Made by a program: the position numbers and the translations under genes. DNA of 64,000 nt. Origin: Caulobacter vibrioides (lineage in GTDB: Bacteria > Pseudomonadota > Alphaproteobacteria > Caulobacterales > Caulobacteraceae). Under the pieces are notes generated by a model. The model ran no database searches. It was not told the DNA's origin and saw only the letters and a list, made by a program, of their open reading frames with translations. Location of the stretch: assembly GCF_002858865.1 (NCBI RefSeq), contig NZ_PJRR01000016.1:124001-188000 (forward strand). Reading direction: 5' to 3'. Of the stretch, positions 8,920 to 17,686 are shown piece after piece. Every line of letters begins with the position of its first letter. The first letter of the stretch is position 1.

Positions 8920-10047
8920 TTGTCCAGCCAAGACTCGTCCGATCAAGATCTGAAGAAGACTCCGCTTTACGACGCCCACGTGGCGGCCGGCGCCCGCATG
9001 GTTCCGTTCGCGGGCTATGCGATGCCCGTGCAGTACAAGGACGGGGTGCTCAAGGAGCACCTGTGGACCCGCGAGCACGCCGGTCTGTTCGACGTCTCGC
9101 ACATGGGCCAGGCCCGCATCCGGGGCGAGAACCCCGCCAAGAGCTTCGAGAAGGTGGTCTCGGCCGACTATCAGGGCCTGAAGGCCGGCAAGCAGCGCTA
9201 TGGCGTGCTGCTGAACGCCGACGGCGGCATCGTCGATGACCTGATGACCGCGCGCCCGGACGAGGATGGTCTGTTCGTGGTGGTCAACGGCGCCTGCAAG
9301 GACAACGACTACGCCATCATCGCCCGTGAGCTGGCCGGCGAAGCCACCGTGACCCGCCTGGAAGACCGCGCGCTGCTGGCGCTGCAGGGCCCCGAGGCCG
9401 CCGCCGTGCTGGCCGCCCATGTCCCGGAAGCCGCGCAGATGGTGTTCATGGACGCCAAGGCCCTGAGCGCCTTCGGCGTCGATGCGATCATCTCGCGCTC
9501 GGGCTATACCGGCGAGGACGGCTACGAGATTTCGGTGCCCGCCGACGCCGCCGAGCGGGTGTGGAACACCCTGCTGGCCGATGAGCGGGTCAAGCCGATT
9601 GGCCTGGGCGCCCGCGACAGCCTGCGCCTGGAGGCTGGCTTGCCCCTCTACGGACACGACCTGGACGAGACCGTCTCGCCGATCGAGGCGGGTCTGAACT
9701 TCGCCGTCGGCAAGTCGCGCCGCGAGGCCGGCGACTATCTGGGCGCGGCCCGCATCGCCAAGGAGCTGGCCGGCGAGCTGTCGCGCGTCCGGGTGAATCT
9801 GAAGGTGCTGGAAGGCGCGCCGGCCCGCGAAGGCGCCGAGATCGCCGACGAAGCGGGCAATGTCATCGGTAAGGTGACCAGCGGCGGCTTCGCGCCCAGC
9901 CTCGGCTTCCCGATCGCCATCGGTTTCGCCCCGCCCGCCTATGCGGCGGTGGGGACCAAGCTCAAGGTCATCGTCCGGGGCAAGCCGGCCGCCGCCGAGG
10001 TGGTGGCCAGCCCGTTCGTTCCGAACCGTTACGTCCGCAAAATCTAA
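8920..10047 (+). CDS. gcvT: glycine cleavage system aminomethyltransferase (T protein)
   Basis: The 375-residue T protein takes the aminomethyl group from lipoyl-GcvH and transfers the one-carbon unit to tetrahydrofolate, releasing ammonia. Visible features are LYDAHVAAGARMVPFAGYAMPVQY near the N terminus, the folate-domain segment LFDVSHMGQ, and SGYTGEDGYEISV. The C terminus has GFAPSLGFPIAIGF and VASPFVPNRYVRKI. The start is a TTG at 8920, supported by GGAG ten bases upstream and by the normal N terminus. It is the first gene of the riboswitch-controlled gcvT-gcvH-gcvPA-gcvPB operon. Confidence 0.97.
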   Translation: MSSQDSSDQDLKKTPLYDAHVAAGARMVPFAGYAMPVQYKDGVLKEHLWTREHAGLFDVSHMGQARIRGENPAKSFEKVVSADYQGLKAGKQRYGVLLNADGGIVDDLMTARPDEDGLFVVVNGACKDNDYAIIARELAGEATVTRLEDRALLALQGPEAAAVLAAHVPEAAQMVFMDAKALSAFGVDAIISRSGYTGEDGYEISVPADAAERVWNTLLADERVKPIGLGARDSLRLEAGLPLYGHDLDETVSPIEAGLNFAVGKSRREAGDYLGAARIAKELAGELSRVRVNLKVLEGAPAREGAEIADEAGNVIGKVTSGGFAPSLGFPIAIGFAPPAYAAVGTKLKVIVRGKPAAAEVVASPFVPNRYVRKI

Positions 10048-10065
10048 CTCAGGGGACTCACCAAG

Positions 10066-10431
10066 ATGCGTTTCACCAAGGATCACGAGTGGGTCATCGT
10101 CGAGGGCGATGTGGCCACGGTCGGCATCACCGCCTACGCCGCCGAGCAGCTGGGCGACGTCGTGTTCGTCGAGACCCCGGAAGCGGGCAAGGTCGTCAAG
10201 CAGGGCGAAGGCCTGGCCGTCGTCGAGAGCGTCAAGGCCGCCTCGGACGTCTACGCCCCGGTGTCGGGCGAGGTGATCGAGGGCAACGGCGAGCTGGCCG
10301 GCGCCCCGGAGACCGTCAACGCCCTGCCGGAAAGCGGCGGCTGGTTCGCCAAGATCAAGCTCGCCAACCCGGCCGAGCTCGACGCCCTGATGGACCGCGA
10401 CGCCTACGAAGCCTTCCTGGGCACTCTGTAG
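10066..10431 (+). CDS. gcvH: glycine cleavage system H protein
   Basis: The 121-residue lipoyl carrier shuttles the aminomethyl intermediate between the P, T and L proteins. The lipoylation site is Lys57 in [20 protein letters not shown]. The N terminus RFTKDHEWV and the GGWFAKIKL segment are typical of the family. It lies 18 bp after gcvT with a GGGG-type ribosome-binding site. A palindromic intergenic repeat separates it from gcvPA. Confidence 0.97.
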
Positions 10432-10437
10432 AAATCT

Positions 10438-10531
10438 GTCATCCCGGACGACCGCAGGTCGATCCGGGACCGCCGGAAGCGCCGTGCTTTCGTAAGGTCC
10501 CGGCTCTCCGCTTCGCTCCGGCCGGGATGAC
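10438..10531. repeat. dispersed extragenic palindrome, copy 1
   Basis: A 94-bp element is bounded by GTCATCCCGG and CCGGGATGAC, with further internal complementarity (GGTCCCGG against CCGGGACC). It fills most of the gcvH-gcvPA gap. Its right-hand 35 bases, reverse-complemented, match the left-hand 35 bases of the element at 50675-50772 at 34 of 35 positions. It is therefore a mobile or amplified repeat family. Lying inside the operon, it could fold in the mRNA and tune gcvP expression or RNA stability. Confidence 0.8.
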
Positions 10532-10549
10532 AAGCTAGGCACGAAAAAC

Positions 10550-11896
10550 ATGCGCTACCTCCCCCTGACTCCCGAAGACCGCCTCGAGATGCTCGGCGCG
10601 ATCGGCGTCAAGTCGATCGACGATCTCTTTGTCGACGTGCCGGTCTCGGCCCGTCGCGATGCGCCGGTCGACCTGCCGCACCATGCCGGCGAACTGGACG
10701 TCGAACGCGAGATGGCGGGCCTGGCCCGTCGCAATCGCGCGGCGGGGGAGGGGCCGTTCTTCTGCGGCGCCGGCGCCTATCGCCACCATGTGCCGGCCAC
10801 GGTTGACCACATCATCCAGCGGTCGGAGTTCCTGACCAGCTACACGCCCTACCAGCCGGAAATCGCCCAGGGCACCTTGCAGGTCCTGTTCGAGTTCCAG
10901 ACCCAGGTCGCGGCCCTGACCGGCATGGAAGTGGCCAACGCCTCGCTCTATGACGGCTCGACCGGCGCGGCCGAGGCCGTGATGATGGCCCAGCGCGTCA
11001 CCCGCCGGAACAAGGCGGTGATGTCGGGCGGCGTGCACCCGCACTATGTCGGCGCCATCGAGACCCTGGCCCACGCCGCCGGCGTCGCGACCCAGGCCCT
11101 GCCGGCCGCCGTCGACGCCGAGGATGCGGTGATCGCCGCCATCGACCAGGATACCGCCTGCGTCGTCGTCCAGACCCCGAACGTGTTCGGCACGGTCACC
11201 GACGTGAGCAAGATCGCCGAGGCGGCCCACGCCGCCGGCGCGCTGCTGATCGTGGTCACCACCGAAGCCGTCTCGTTCGGCCTGCTGAAGTCGCCCGGCG
11301 AGATGGGCGCCGACATCGCCGTGGCCGAGGGCCAGTCGATCGGCAACGGCCTGAACTTCGGCGGCCCCTATGTCGGCCTCTTCGCCTGCAAGGAAAAGTT
11401 CGTCCGCCAGATGCCGGGCCGCCTGTGCGGCGAGACGGTCGACGCCGACGGCAAGCGCGGCTTCGTGCTGACGCTCTCGACCCGCGAGCAGCACATCCGC
11501 CGCGACAAGGCCACCAGCAACATCTGCACCAACAGCGGCCTGTGCGCCCTGGCCTTCTCGATCCACATGAGCCTGCTGGGCGAGACCGGCCTGCGCCAGC
11601 TGGCGGCGGTCAACCACCAGAAGGCCCTGGCCCTGCGTGACGCGCTGAAGGCCGTGCCGGGCGTCGAGATCCTCACGCCCCGCTTCTTCAACGAGTTCGC
11701 CATCAAGGTTCCAGGCAAGGCCGCCGAGGTCGTCGAGGTCCTGGCCGCCCACGGCGTCATCGCCGGCGTGCCGTTCTCGCGTCTCGACGCCAAGGCCGGC
11801 CTCGACGACGTGCTGCTGGTCGCCGCCACTGAGACCACGCTCGATATCGACATCCCTGTTTTCGCCAAGGCCCTGACCAAGGTGTTCGCCCAATGA
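10550..11896 (+). CDS. gcvPA: glycine dehydrogenase (decarboxylating) subunit 1
   Basis: The 448-residue protein is the alpha half of the two-subunit P protein, which decarboxylates glycine and passes the aminomethyl group to GcvH. The N terminus [20 protein letters not shown], the [18 protein letters not shown] segment and [20 protein letters not shown] are characteristic. The PLP lysine is on subunit 2. Its stop overlaps the gcvPB start (ATGA), consistent with coupled synthesis of a 1:1 complex. The ribosome-binding site is weak, and the dispersed palindrome lies immediately upstream. Confidence 0.96.
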   Translation: MRYLPLTPEDRLEMLGAIGVKSIDDLFVDVPVSARRDAPVDLPHHAGELDVEREMAGLARRNRAAGEGPFFCGAGAYRHHVPATVDHIIQRSEFLTSYTPYQPEIAQGTLQVLFEFQTQVAALTGMEVANASLYDGSTGAAEAVMMAQRVTRRNKAVMSGGVHPHYVGAIETLAHAAGVATQALPAAVDAEDAVIAAIDQDTACVVVQTPNVFGTVTDVSKIAEAAHAAGALLIVVTTEAVSFGLLKSPGEMGADIAVAEGQSIGNGLNFGGPYVGLFACKEKFVRQMPGRLCGETVDADGKRGFVLTLSTREQHIRRDKATSNICTNSGLCALAFSIHMSLLGETGLRQLAAVNHQKALALRDALKAVPGVEILTPRFFNEFAIKVPGKAAEVVEVLAAHGVIAGVPFSRLDAKAGLDDVLLVAATETTLDIDIPVFAKALTKVFAQ

Positions 11897-13473
11897 GCAT
11901 GAACAATGTCGGCCGCCCCACGCGTCCCGAAGCCGCAAACGACGCCGCCAACGGTCACGAGACCCTGACCGGCGCTCGCGGTCTGCTGCAGGACGAGGCC
12001 CTGATCTTCGAACTGGACGGCTGGAACAAGACCGGCGTCGACCTGCCGCCCGTCACCGCCGCGCCGTCCAGCGACCTCAATGGCCTGCTGCGCGACGCGC
12101 CGATCGGCCTGCCGGGCCTGTCGGAGCCGGAGACCGTCCGCCACTACGTGCGCCTTTCCCAAAAGAACCACGCCATCGACCTGGCGCTTTATCCGCTGGG
12201 CTCGTGCACGATGAAGCACAACCCGCGCCTGAACGAGAAGATGGCGCGCCTGCCGGGCTTCTCGGACATCCACCCGCTGCAGCCGCAGTCGACGGTGCAG
12301 GGCGCGCTTGAGCTGATGGACCGCCTGGCCCACTGGCTGAAGACCCTGACGGGCATGCCCGCCGTCGCCCTGACGCCCAAGGCCGGCGCCCATGGCGAGC
12401 TCTGCGGCCTCCTGGCCATCCGCGCCGCCCACGAGGCGGCCGGCAACGGCCACCGCAAGACGGTCCTGGCGCCCACCAGCGCCCACGGCACCAACCCCGC
12501 CACGGCGGCCTTCGTCGGCTACACCGTCGTCGAGATCGCCCAGACGGAAGACGGCCGCGTTGACCTGGCGGACCTGGAGTCCAAGCTCGGCGACCACGTG
12601 GCCGCCATCATGGTCACCAACCCCAACACCTGCGGCCTGTTCGAGCGCGACGTCGTCGAGATCGCCCGTCTGACCCACGCGGCCGGGGCCTATTTCTACT
12701 GCGACGGCGCCAACTTCAACGCCATTGTCGGCCGGGTGCGTCCGGGCGATCTGGGCGTCGACGCCATGCACATCAACCTGCACAAGACCTTCTCGACGCC
12801 GCACGGCGGCGGTGGTCCGGGCGCGGGTCCGGTAGTGCTGTCGGAGGCCCTGGCGCCGTTCGCGCCGACGCCTTGGCTGACCCACGGCGACAACGGTTTT
12901 GAGCTGGCCGAGCACGCCGGCGACGACGACGCCAAGACCGCCTTTGGCCGCATGAGCGCCTTCCACGGGCAGATGGGCATGTATGTCCGCGCCTACGCCT
13001 ACATGCTGAGCCACGGGGCCGACGGCCTGCGTCAGGTGGCCGAGGATGCCGTCCTCAACGCCAACTACATCAAGGCCCAGCTGAAGGACGTGATGAGCCC
13101 GGCCTTCCCCGAAGGGCCGTGCATGCACGAGGCGCTGTTCGACGACAGCTGGCTGGAAGGCACCGGCGTGACCACGCTCGACTTCGCCAAGGCGATGATC
13201 GACGAGGGCTTCCACCCGATGACCATGTACTTCCCGCTGGTCGTCCACGGCGCGATGCTGATCGAGCCGACCGAAACCGAGAGCAAGCACGAGCTGGATC
13301 GCTTCATCACCGCCCTGCGCGCCCTGGCGGGCGCCGCCAAGGCTGGGGACACCGAGCGGTTCAAGGGCGCGCCCTTCCACGCGCCGCTCCGGCGCCTGGA
13401 CGAGACCCAGGCCGCCCGCAAGCCCCGGTTGAGGTGGAAACCTGTTGCTGCGGCGCCACTAGCGGCTGAATAG
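11893..13473 (+). CDS. gcvPB: glycine dehydrogenase (decarboxylating) subunit 2
   Basis: The 526-residue PLP-binding half of the split P protein has its Schiff-base lysine at about residue 298 in [16 protein letters not shown]. Other family segments are [29 protein letters not shown] and [12 protein letters not shown] codons at 11893 and 11899 are both possible; the first gives the four-base overlap with gcvPA. A short hairpin with a pyrimidine tail follows, ending the operon. Confidence 0.96.
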   Translation: MSMNNVGRPTRPEAANDAANGHETLTGARGLLQDEALIFELDGWNKTGVDLPPVTAAPSSDLNGLLRDAPIGLPGLSEPETVRHYVRLSQKNHAIDLALYPLGSCTMKHNPRLNEKMARLPGFSDIHPLQPQSTVQGALELMDRLAHWLKTLTGMPAVALTPKAGAHGELCGLLAIRAAHEAAGNGHRKTVLAPTSAHGTNPATAAFVGYTVVEIAQTEDGRVDLADLESKLGDHVAAIMVTNPNTCGLFERDVVEIARLTHAAGAYFYCDGANFNAIVGRVRPGDLGVDAMHINLHKTFSTPHGGGGPGAGPVVLSEALAPFAPTPWLTHGDNGFELAEHAGDDDAKTAFGRMSAFHGQMGMYVRAYAYMLSHGADGLRQVAEDAVLNANYIKAQLKDVMSPAFPEGPCMHEALFDDSWLEGTGVTTLDFAKAMIDEGFHPMTMYFPLVVHGAMLIEPTETESKHELDRFITALRALAGAAKAGDTERFKGAPFHAPLRRLDETQAARKPRLRWKPVAAAPLAAE

Positions 13474-13500
13474 CATTTTCCATACCCCCCTTGCGACGAG

Positions 13501-13526
13501 AGGGCGCCTTTACGGCGCCTTCTTCC
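13501..13526 (+). terminator. probable terminator of the gcv operon
   Basis: AGGGCGCC (13501-13508) pairs with GGCGCCTT (13514-13521) around TTTAC, with one G-U pair. It is followed by CTTCC. It lies 28 bp after the gcvPB stop. Confidence 0.6.
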
Positions 13527-13605
13527 CTCCACATATCGGGGAGGCGCGTCGGGGCTGACTGGTTTTCCCAGGGAGCAGGCGAGGCGCGAGCCCCGTTGAC
13601 CCCCG

Positions 13606-14025
13606 ATGAACGCTTTTGCCCTCGCCATGCCGCGCGCCCGCCGCACCGCCGATGACCTCGCCCGTGAGCTCGTCGCGCGCTTTCTGCGCGTGGCGCTGGT
13701 GGCGCTTGGCCTGGTGTTCATCGCCGGCGGCGCGCTGATCGCGCCGCTGCCGGGTCCGATGGGCCTGCCGCTGACGGTCATTGGCCTGATGCTGGTGCTG
13801 CGCAACTCGTTCAAGGCCCGCAAGCAGTTCGTCCGCTTCCAGCAGGCGCACCCCAAGCTGATCTTCCCGATCCGTCGCCTGCTGCGGCGCGAGCCCGAGG
13901 TCATTCCCGTAGCGTGGCAACAGGCGCTGCGCATCGAGCGCATCGTCATGCCGCGCAAGTGGCGCGTGGGCGTGCGCTGGCGCAAGTCCCTCAAGCGGCG
14001 CACACGCAAGCAAACGGGCCGGTGA
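13606..14025 (+). CDS. small membrane protein, PGPGW-like, copy A
   Basis: The 139-residue protein has a hydrophobic hairpin at about residues 28-65: VALVALGLVFIAGGALIAPLP, then a GPMGLP turn and LTVIGLMLVL. It continues with a basic amphipathic tail (SFKARKQFVRFQQAHPKLIFPIRRLLRREPEV). The glycine/proline turn between two membrane segments resembles the PGPGW family of small inner-membrane proteins. Function is unknown. It is a close paralogue of the next gene, whose GTG start overlaps its TGA stop by four bases. Confidence 0.8.
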   Translation: MNAFALAMPRARRTADDLARELVARFLRVALVALGLVFIAGGALIAPLPGPMGLPLTVIGLMLVLRNSFKARKQFVRFQQAHPKLIFPIRRLLRREPEVIPVAWQQALRIERIVMPRKWRVGVRWRKSLKRRTRKQTGR

Positions 14026-14519
14026 CCGCCGCCCCAGCCTTGGACGGCGTCAAGCACAGGCTCCGGCGCCGCGCGCGGCTGGCCCTGCTGCTACGCGAAG
14101 CCGCCGCCCGCGCCTTCCGGTGGACGGCCCTCAGCTTTGGCGTCCTGGTCATCCTGGTCGGCGCCGTTCTGACACCGCTCCCCGGGCATATCGGCCTGCC
14201 GCTGCTGGTCATCGGTCTGATGATCGTGCTGCGCTACTCGTTCCAGGCCCGCAAGCAGTTCATCCGCTGGCAGCGCCGCCATCCCAAGCTCGTTTTCCCG
14301 ATCCGCCGCCTGATGCGCCGCGAGCCGGAGGTGCTGCTGGTGGTCTGGCAACAGATGCTGCGCACCGAGAAGCTGGTCCTGCGCAAGGCCCGCTGGCGCC
14401 TGCTCAAAAAGACCCGCAAGCGCGTGCGCCGCTATGTGGCGCGGAAGACGGTTCGAGCGCCGATCGCGCCGCCGGCCCCCTTGTCGGCGGCCAAGGACAG
14501 CTCTCTTCACCCGATCTGA
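14022..14519 (+). CDS. small membrane protein, PGPGW-like, copy B
   Basis: The 165-residue protein starts at a GTG overlapping the upstream stop (GTGA). Upstream in-frame codons lie inside copy A and do not resemble it. It repeats copy A's layout: a two-segment hydrophobic hairpin (LSFGVLVILVGAVLTPLP, GHIGLP, LLVIGLMIVL), then SFQARKQFIRWQRRHPKLVFPIRRLMRREPEVLLVVWQQMLR. It adds a longer Arg/Lys-rich C-terminal tail. The pair arose by tandem duplication. The very basic tail suggests contact with phospholipid headgroups or nucleic acid, which is inference. Confidence 0.78.
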   Translation: MTAAPALDGVKHRLRRRARLALLLREAAARAFRWTALSFGVLVILVGAVLTPLPGHIGLPLLVIGLMIVLRYSFQARKQFIRWQRRHPKLVFPIRRLMRREPEVLLVVWQQMLRTEKLVLRKARWRLLKKTRKRVRRYVARKTVRAPIAPPAPLSAAKDSSLHPI

Positions 14520-14568
14520 TGTGGTCCATCAGCCGGCGCGGGGGGCGCGCGGGGGGCGGTTGATGATC

Positions 14569-16251
14569 CTACGCCACCAGCCGGGGACGACGGGCCGCGC
14601 GCGCCGTCACATGGAAGCGCGCGATCAGCTTGTCGAGTTCGTCGGCTTCGTGGCGCAGGCTCGCCGCCGCCGCCGTCGCTTCCTCCACCATGGCCGCGTT
14701 CTGCTGGGTGACCTGGTCCATCTGGTTGACGGCCACATTGACCTCGCCCAGCCCTGTCGCCTGCTCCCGCGACGACTGGGCGATCTCGCTGATCAGGGTG
14801 TCGATCTCGCTCACCTTGCTGACGATCGATTGCAAGGCGCGGCCGGTGTCGCCGACCAGTTTCACCCCGCGTTCGACCTGGGTTGAGCTGTTGGCGATCA
14901 GGACCTTGATCTCCTTGGCCGCATCGGCCGAGCGTTGCGCCAGGGCGCGCACTTCCTGAGCCACCACGGCGAAGCCTCGTCCCGCCTCGCCCGCGCGCGC
15001 GGCCTCGACGCCGGCGTTCAGGGCCAGAAGGTTGGTCTGGAAGGCGATCTCGTCGATCACGCTGATGATCTGGTTGATCTGGTTCGAGCTCGACTCGATG
15101 CCATCCATCGCCGAGACCGCTTCTCCGACGATCTCTCCGGACTTGGCCGCGTCAACGCGCGCATCGGAGGCCGCCACCGACGCGCGCTTGGCGCCGTCGG
15201 CGCTGCGGCTGACCGTGGCGGTGATCTCATCCAGCGCCGCAGCGGTTTCTTCAAGACTGGCGGCCTGCTGCTCCGTACGCCGCGAGAGATTGTCTGACGC
15301 GGTCGAGATTTCATTGGCGCCGGTGGCGACGTTCCGCGTGGCCGAGGCGACCGCTCCAATCGTTTCATCAAGCGCCGCCACGGCGTCGTTGAAGTCGTCG
15401 CGGACAGAGGCGAACCGGGCGTCGATCTGCGCCGCCATCCGATAGCTCAGATCGTTGGCGGCGAGACACGCCAGGGCCTGGGCGATCTGATTGATCGCAT
15501 CCACGCGGCCGGTCACGTCGGTCGCGAACTTGACGACCTTGACCACCCGACCCTTGGAGTCGAACACCGGATTGTAGGACGCCTGGATCCAGACCTCCTT
15601 GCCGCCCTTGCCGATCCGCCGGAATTCCTCGGCGACGAACTCGCCGGCGTTCAGCCGGCGCCAGAGCGCGGCATAGGCCTCCGACCGCGCTTCGGCCGGA
15701 TCGACGAACATGCTGTGATGCTTGCCCTGGATCTCGGAAAGCGCGTAGCCGACGGTGGCCAGGAAGTTCTTGTTGGCGTTCAGAATGACGCCGTCGACCG
15801 TGAACTCGATCGTGGCCTGGACACGCTCCACGGCGTTGAGCTTGGCCGTCCGCTCGGCTTCGACCTCTTTCTGAGCCGTGATGTCGGTCGCGACCTTCAG
15901 AATCCGGGTCACCTTGCCGGCGCTGTTCTTGACCGGGTTGTAGGAGGCCTGGATCCAGACTTCCCTGCCGCCCTTGCCCAGGCGCAGATACTCCCGCGCG
16001 TCTAACTGACCCTGGCCCAGCTGCATCCAAAAGTCGCGATAGGCCTGGCTGGCGGCGTATTCGGGGTCCACGAACAGGCTGTGGTGCTTGCCGATGATCT
16101 CCCGCGCCTCATAGCCCATGGCTTTGCAGAAGTTGGCGTTGGCCGCGAGGATCGTTCCCTTGACGTCGAACTCGATCATCGCGAGCGATTTGTCGAGTGC
16201 GTCGATCTTCTGGCTGGCGTCGCCCGCAGAGCCGTTCAGAAGTTTGATCAT
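14569..16251 (-). CDS. soluble methyl-accepting chemotaxis protein with two PAS domains
   Basis: The protein is about 560 residues with no membrane segment, so it is a cytoplasmic receptor. Two PAS-PAC modules (about residues 15-130 and 137-250) are near-duplicates. Both contain NF-A-GY---EI-GKHHS-FVDP and R-GKGG-EVWIQASYNPV. A short HAMP-like linker (ALACLAANDLSYRMAAQIDARF) leads to a signalling domain with [20 protein letters not shown]. Redox, haem or FAD sensing through PAS is possible but no ligand residue is diagnostic. The frame stays open to an ATG at 16336-16338. Those extra 29 codons include rare TTA and about 50% GC3, so the ATG at 16251 is preferred; neither start has a strong ribosome-binding site. 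Confidence 0.9.
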   Translation of the reverse strand: MIKLLNGSAGDASQKIDALDKSLAMIEFDVKGTILAANANFCKAMGYEAREIIGKHHSLFVDPEYAASQAYRDFWMQLGQGQLDAREYLRLGKGGREVWIQASYNPVKNSAGKVTRILKVATDITAQKEVEAERTAKLNAVERVQATIEFTVDGVILNANKNFLATVGYALSEIQGKHHSMFVDPAEARSEAYAALWRRLNAGEFVAEEFRRIGKGGKEVWIQASYNPVFDSKGRVVKVVKFATDVTGRVDAINQIAQALACLAANDLSYRMAAQIDARFASVRDDFNDAVAALDETIGAVASATRNVATGANEISTASDNLSRRTEQQAASLEETAAALDEITATVSRSADGAKRASVAASDARVDAAKSGEIVGEAVSAMDGIESSSNQINQIISVIDEIAFQTNLLALNAGVEAARAGEAGRGFAVVAQEVRALAQRSADAAKEIKVLIANSSTQVERGVKLVGDTGRALQSIVSKVSEIDTLISEIAQSSREQATGLGEVNVAVNQMDQVTQQNAAMVEEATAAAASLRHEADELDKLIARFHVTARAARRPRLVA

Positions 16252-16538
16252 TCGCCGCGATCCGTGCGTCTTGCGAGGCGGAAGACCGCCTAAGTCCATA
16301 TAACGCTGATTTGTCTCGGTGAATTTCGGGTAAAACATAACCTTTCGAATAGTGTGGCCTTTTGTCGCTCATCTCGGATTGAGGACGTTTCTGGGATTGC
16401 AGCGGCGTCTTGATTTTCAATCTCAAAGACGGGCGATGGATATTTGTGATGATCTACGGATGTATTGATCGTGTGCGGACTGCCCCCGATTGAATTGAGT
16501 CTGCGTTCCGGCTTAGCTTGGCGCTGAAAGGACCCCGG

Positions 16539-17003
16539 ATGCCCCGCCGAACCGAGCCGCTCCTGGCGCCGCTGAAGCTCCTGGCCCCGGCCCTGGTTCC
16601 GTCGTGGAACTTCTTCGACGTGATCGCGCCGGCGCCGCGCGTCGAGTACGCCCTGCTGGCTTCGCCTGGTGATACGAGCGGGACCTGGCGGGTGTTTCGG
16701 CCAAGGCCCGCGCGGGTGTCCCTGCCTGAGATGTTGCAGCGCCTGGTCTGGAATCCGCGCTGGAACCAGAACCTGTTCGTGATGAGTTGCGCTGAGCGGC
16801 TGGCCGAGGACCGTACGCCCGAACACAGCGAAGCCGAGCTCTTCAAGCGCATCGCCGCCGACCTGGCCGCCGAGCCTGCCGACCCCGCGCGGCCGTGGCT
16901 GTGCTTTCGCCTGGTGTTTGTCCATCGCGAGGGCGAGGTCCTGACCGAGGAGGTGATGGTCCAGCCCGCGCCGCGCCGGCTGGCGGAGATCGACATCCGA
17001 TGA
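16539..17003 (+). CDS. protein of unknown function, paired with HTTM membrane protein
   Basis: The 154-residue protein has no predicted transmembrane helix except a weakly hydrophobic N terminus (LLAPLKLLAPALVPSWNFF). It is rich in Arg/Pro/Trp segments (RLVWNPRWNQNLFVMS) and ends in acidic and mixed helices. I do not recognise the family. The ATG at 16539 has AAAGGA at good spacing; the upstream in-frame TTG is less likely. Its stop overlaps the start of the HTTM gene by four bases (ATGA), so they should be co-translated and may act together. A related arrangement, a small protein beside an SdpB/HTTM-type membrane protein, is known in other bacteria, but the relationship here is unproven. Confidence 0.75.
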   Translation: MPRRTEPLLAPLKLLAPALVPSWNFFDVIAPAPRVEYALLASPGDTSGTWRVFRPRPARVSLPEMLQRLVWNPRWNQNLFVMSCAERLAEDRTPEHSEAELFKRIAADLAAEPADPARPWLCFRLVFVHREGEVLTEEVMVQPAPRRLAEIDIR

Positions 17004-17680
17004 GCCTGGAGCTGGCCCGTCGCCTCGTCGAGATCCTGCTGGCCCTGGCGCTGATCCAGCAGAGCCTGGAGCACCTGCGCGGGTTCCGCGATGAGCGGAT
17101 TCTGTTCGGCGCCCGGATCGTCCTGGCGGTCCTGGTGCTGGCGGGCGTCGCCGGCCCCTGGCCGCTGGTCGGGCTGGCGGGTTTGTCGCTGCTGATCCTG
17201 CACCGCTTCCAGGGGCCCTATAACGGCGGTAGCGACCGGATGGGGCTCTTGATCCTCTGGTGCCTGACGCTGTCGAGCCTGGCGCCGACCCCGATCCTGG
17301 CCGAGCTGGCCTTCGGCTATCTGGGGGCGCAGCTGACCCTGTCCTATTTCATCTCAGGCTGGGTCAAGGTGGTGAACCCCGACTGGCGCTCGGGACGGGC
17401 GCTGCGGGACGTCTTCCAGTTCTCGGCCTATCCGGTGGCCGAGAGCCTGCGCGGCTTCGCCCAGCGACCGGGTCTGCTGCGGGCGATGTCCTGGGGCGTG
17501 ATGGGCTTTGAGCTGGCCTTCCCGCTGACCCTGCTGTGGCCGCCGGCCCTGATGGTGGGTCTGGTCGTGGCCGGAACCTTCCACCTGGCCAACGCCTGCC
17601 TGTTCGGGCTCAACCGCTTCTTCTGGACGTGGCTGAGCGCCTATCCCGCAATCCTGTGGCTGCAGGGGCGGGTATTCTAG
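17000..17680 (+). CDS. HTTM-domain membrane protein
   Basis: The 226-residue protein has about six hydrophobic segments. It has the features of the HTTM (vitamin K carboxylase-like) domain: GPYNGGSDRMGLLILWCL, YFISGWVKVVNPDWRSGRALRDV and a late membrane pair around FELAFPLTLLWPPALM. Bacterial HTTM proteins are mostly uncharacterised; a few are linked to peptide modification or toxin maturation. The start is the ATG overlapping the upstream stop; earlier in-frame codons fall within that gene. It converges with an esterase gene 6 bp away with no room for a terminator. Confidence 0.82.
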   Translation: MSLELARRLVEILLALALIQQSLEHLRGFRDERILFGARIVLAVLVLAGVAGPWPLVGLAGLSLLILHRFQGPYNGGSDRMGLLILWCLTLSSLAPTPILAELAFGYLGAQLTLSYFISGWVKVVNPDWRSGRALRDVFQFSAYPVAESLRGFAQRPGLLRAMSWGVMGFELAFPLTLLWPPALMVGLVVAGTFHLANACLFGLNRFFWTWLSAYPAILWLQGRVF

Positions 17681-17686
17681 GCCCCT

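Noticed and set aside
16252..16338. 29-codon N-terminal extension of the double-PAS chemoreceptor
   Set aside because: GC3 near 50%, a rare TTA codon and a badly spaced ribosome site point to leader DNA rather than coding sequence.
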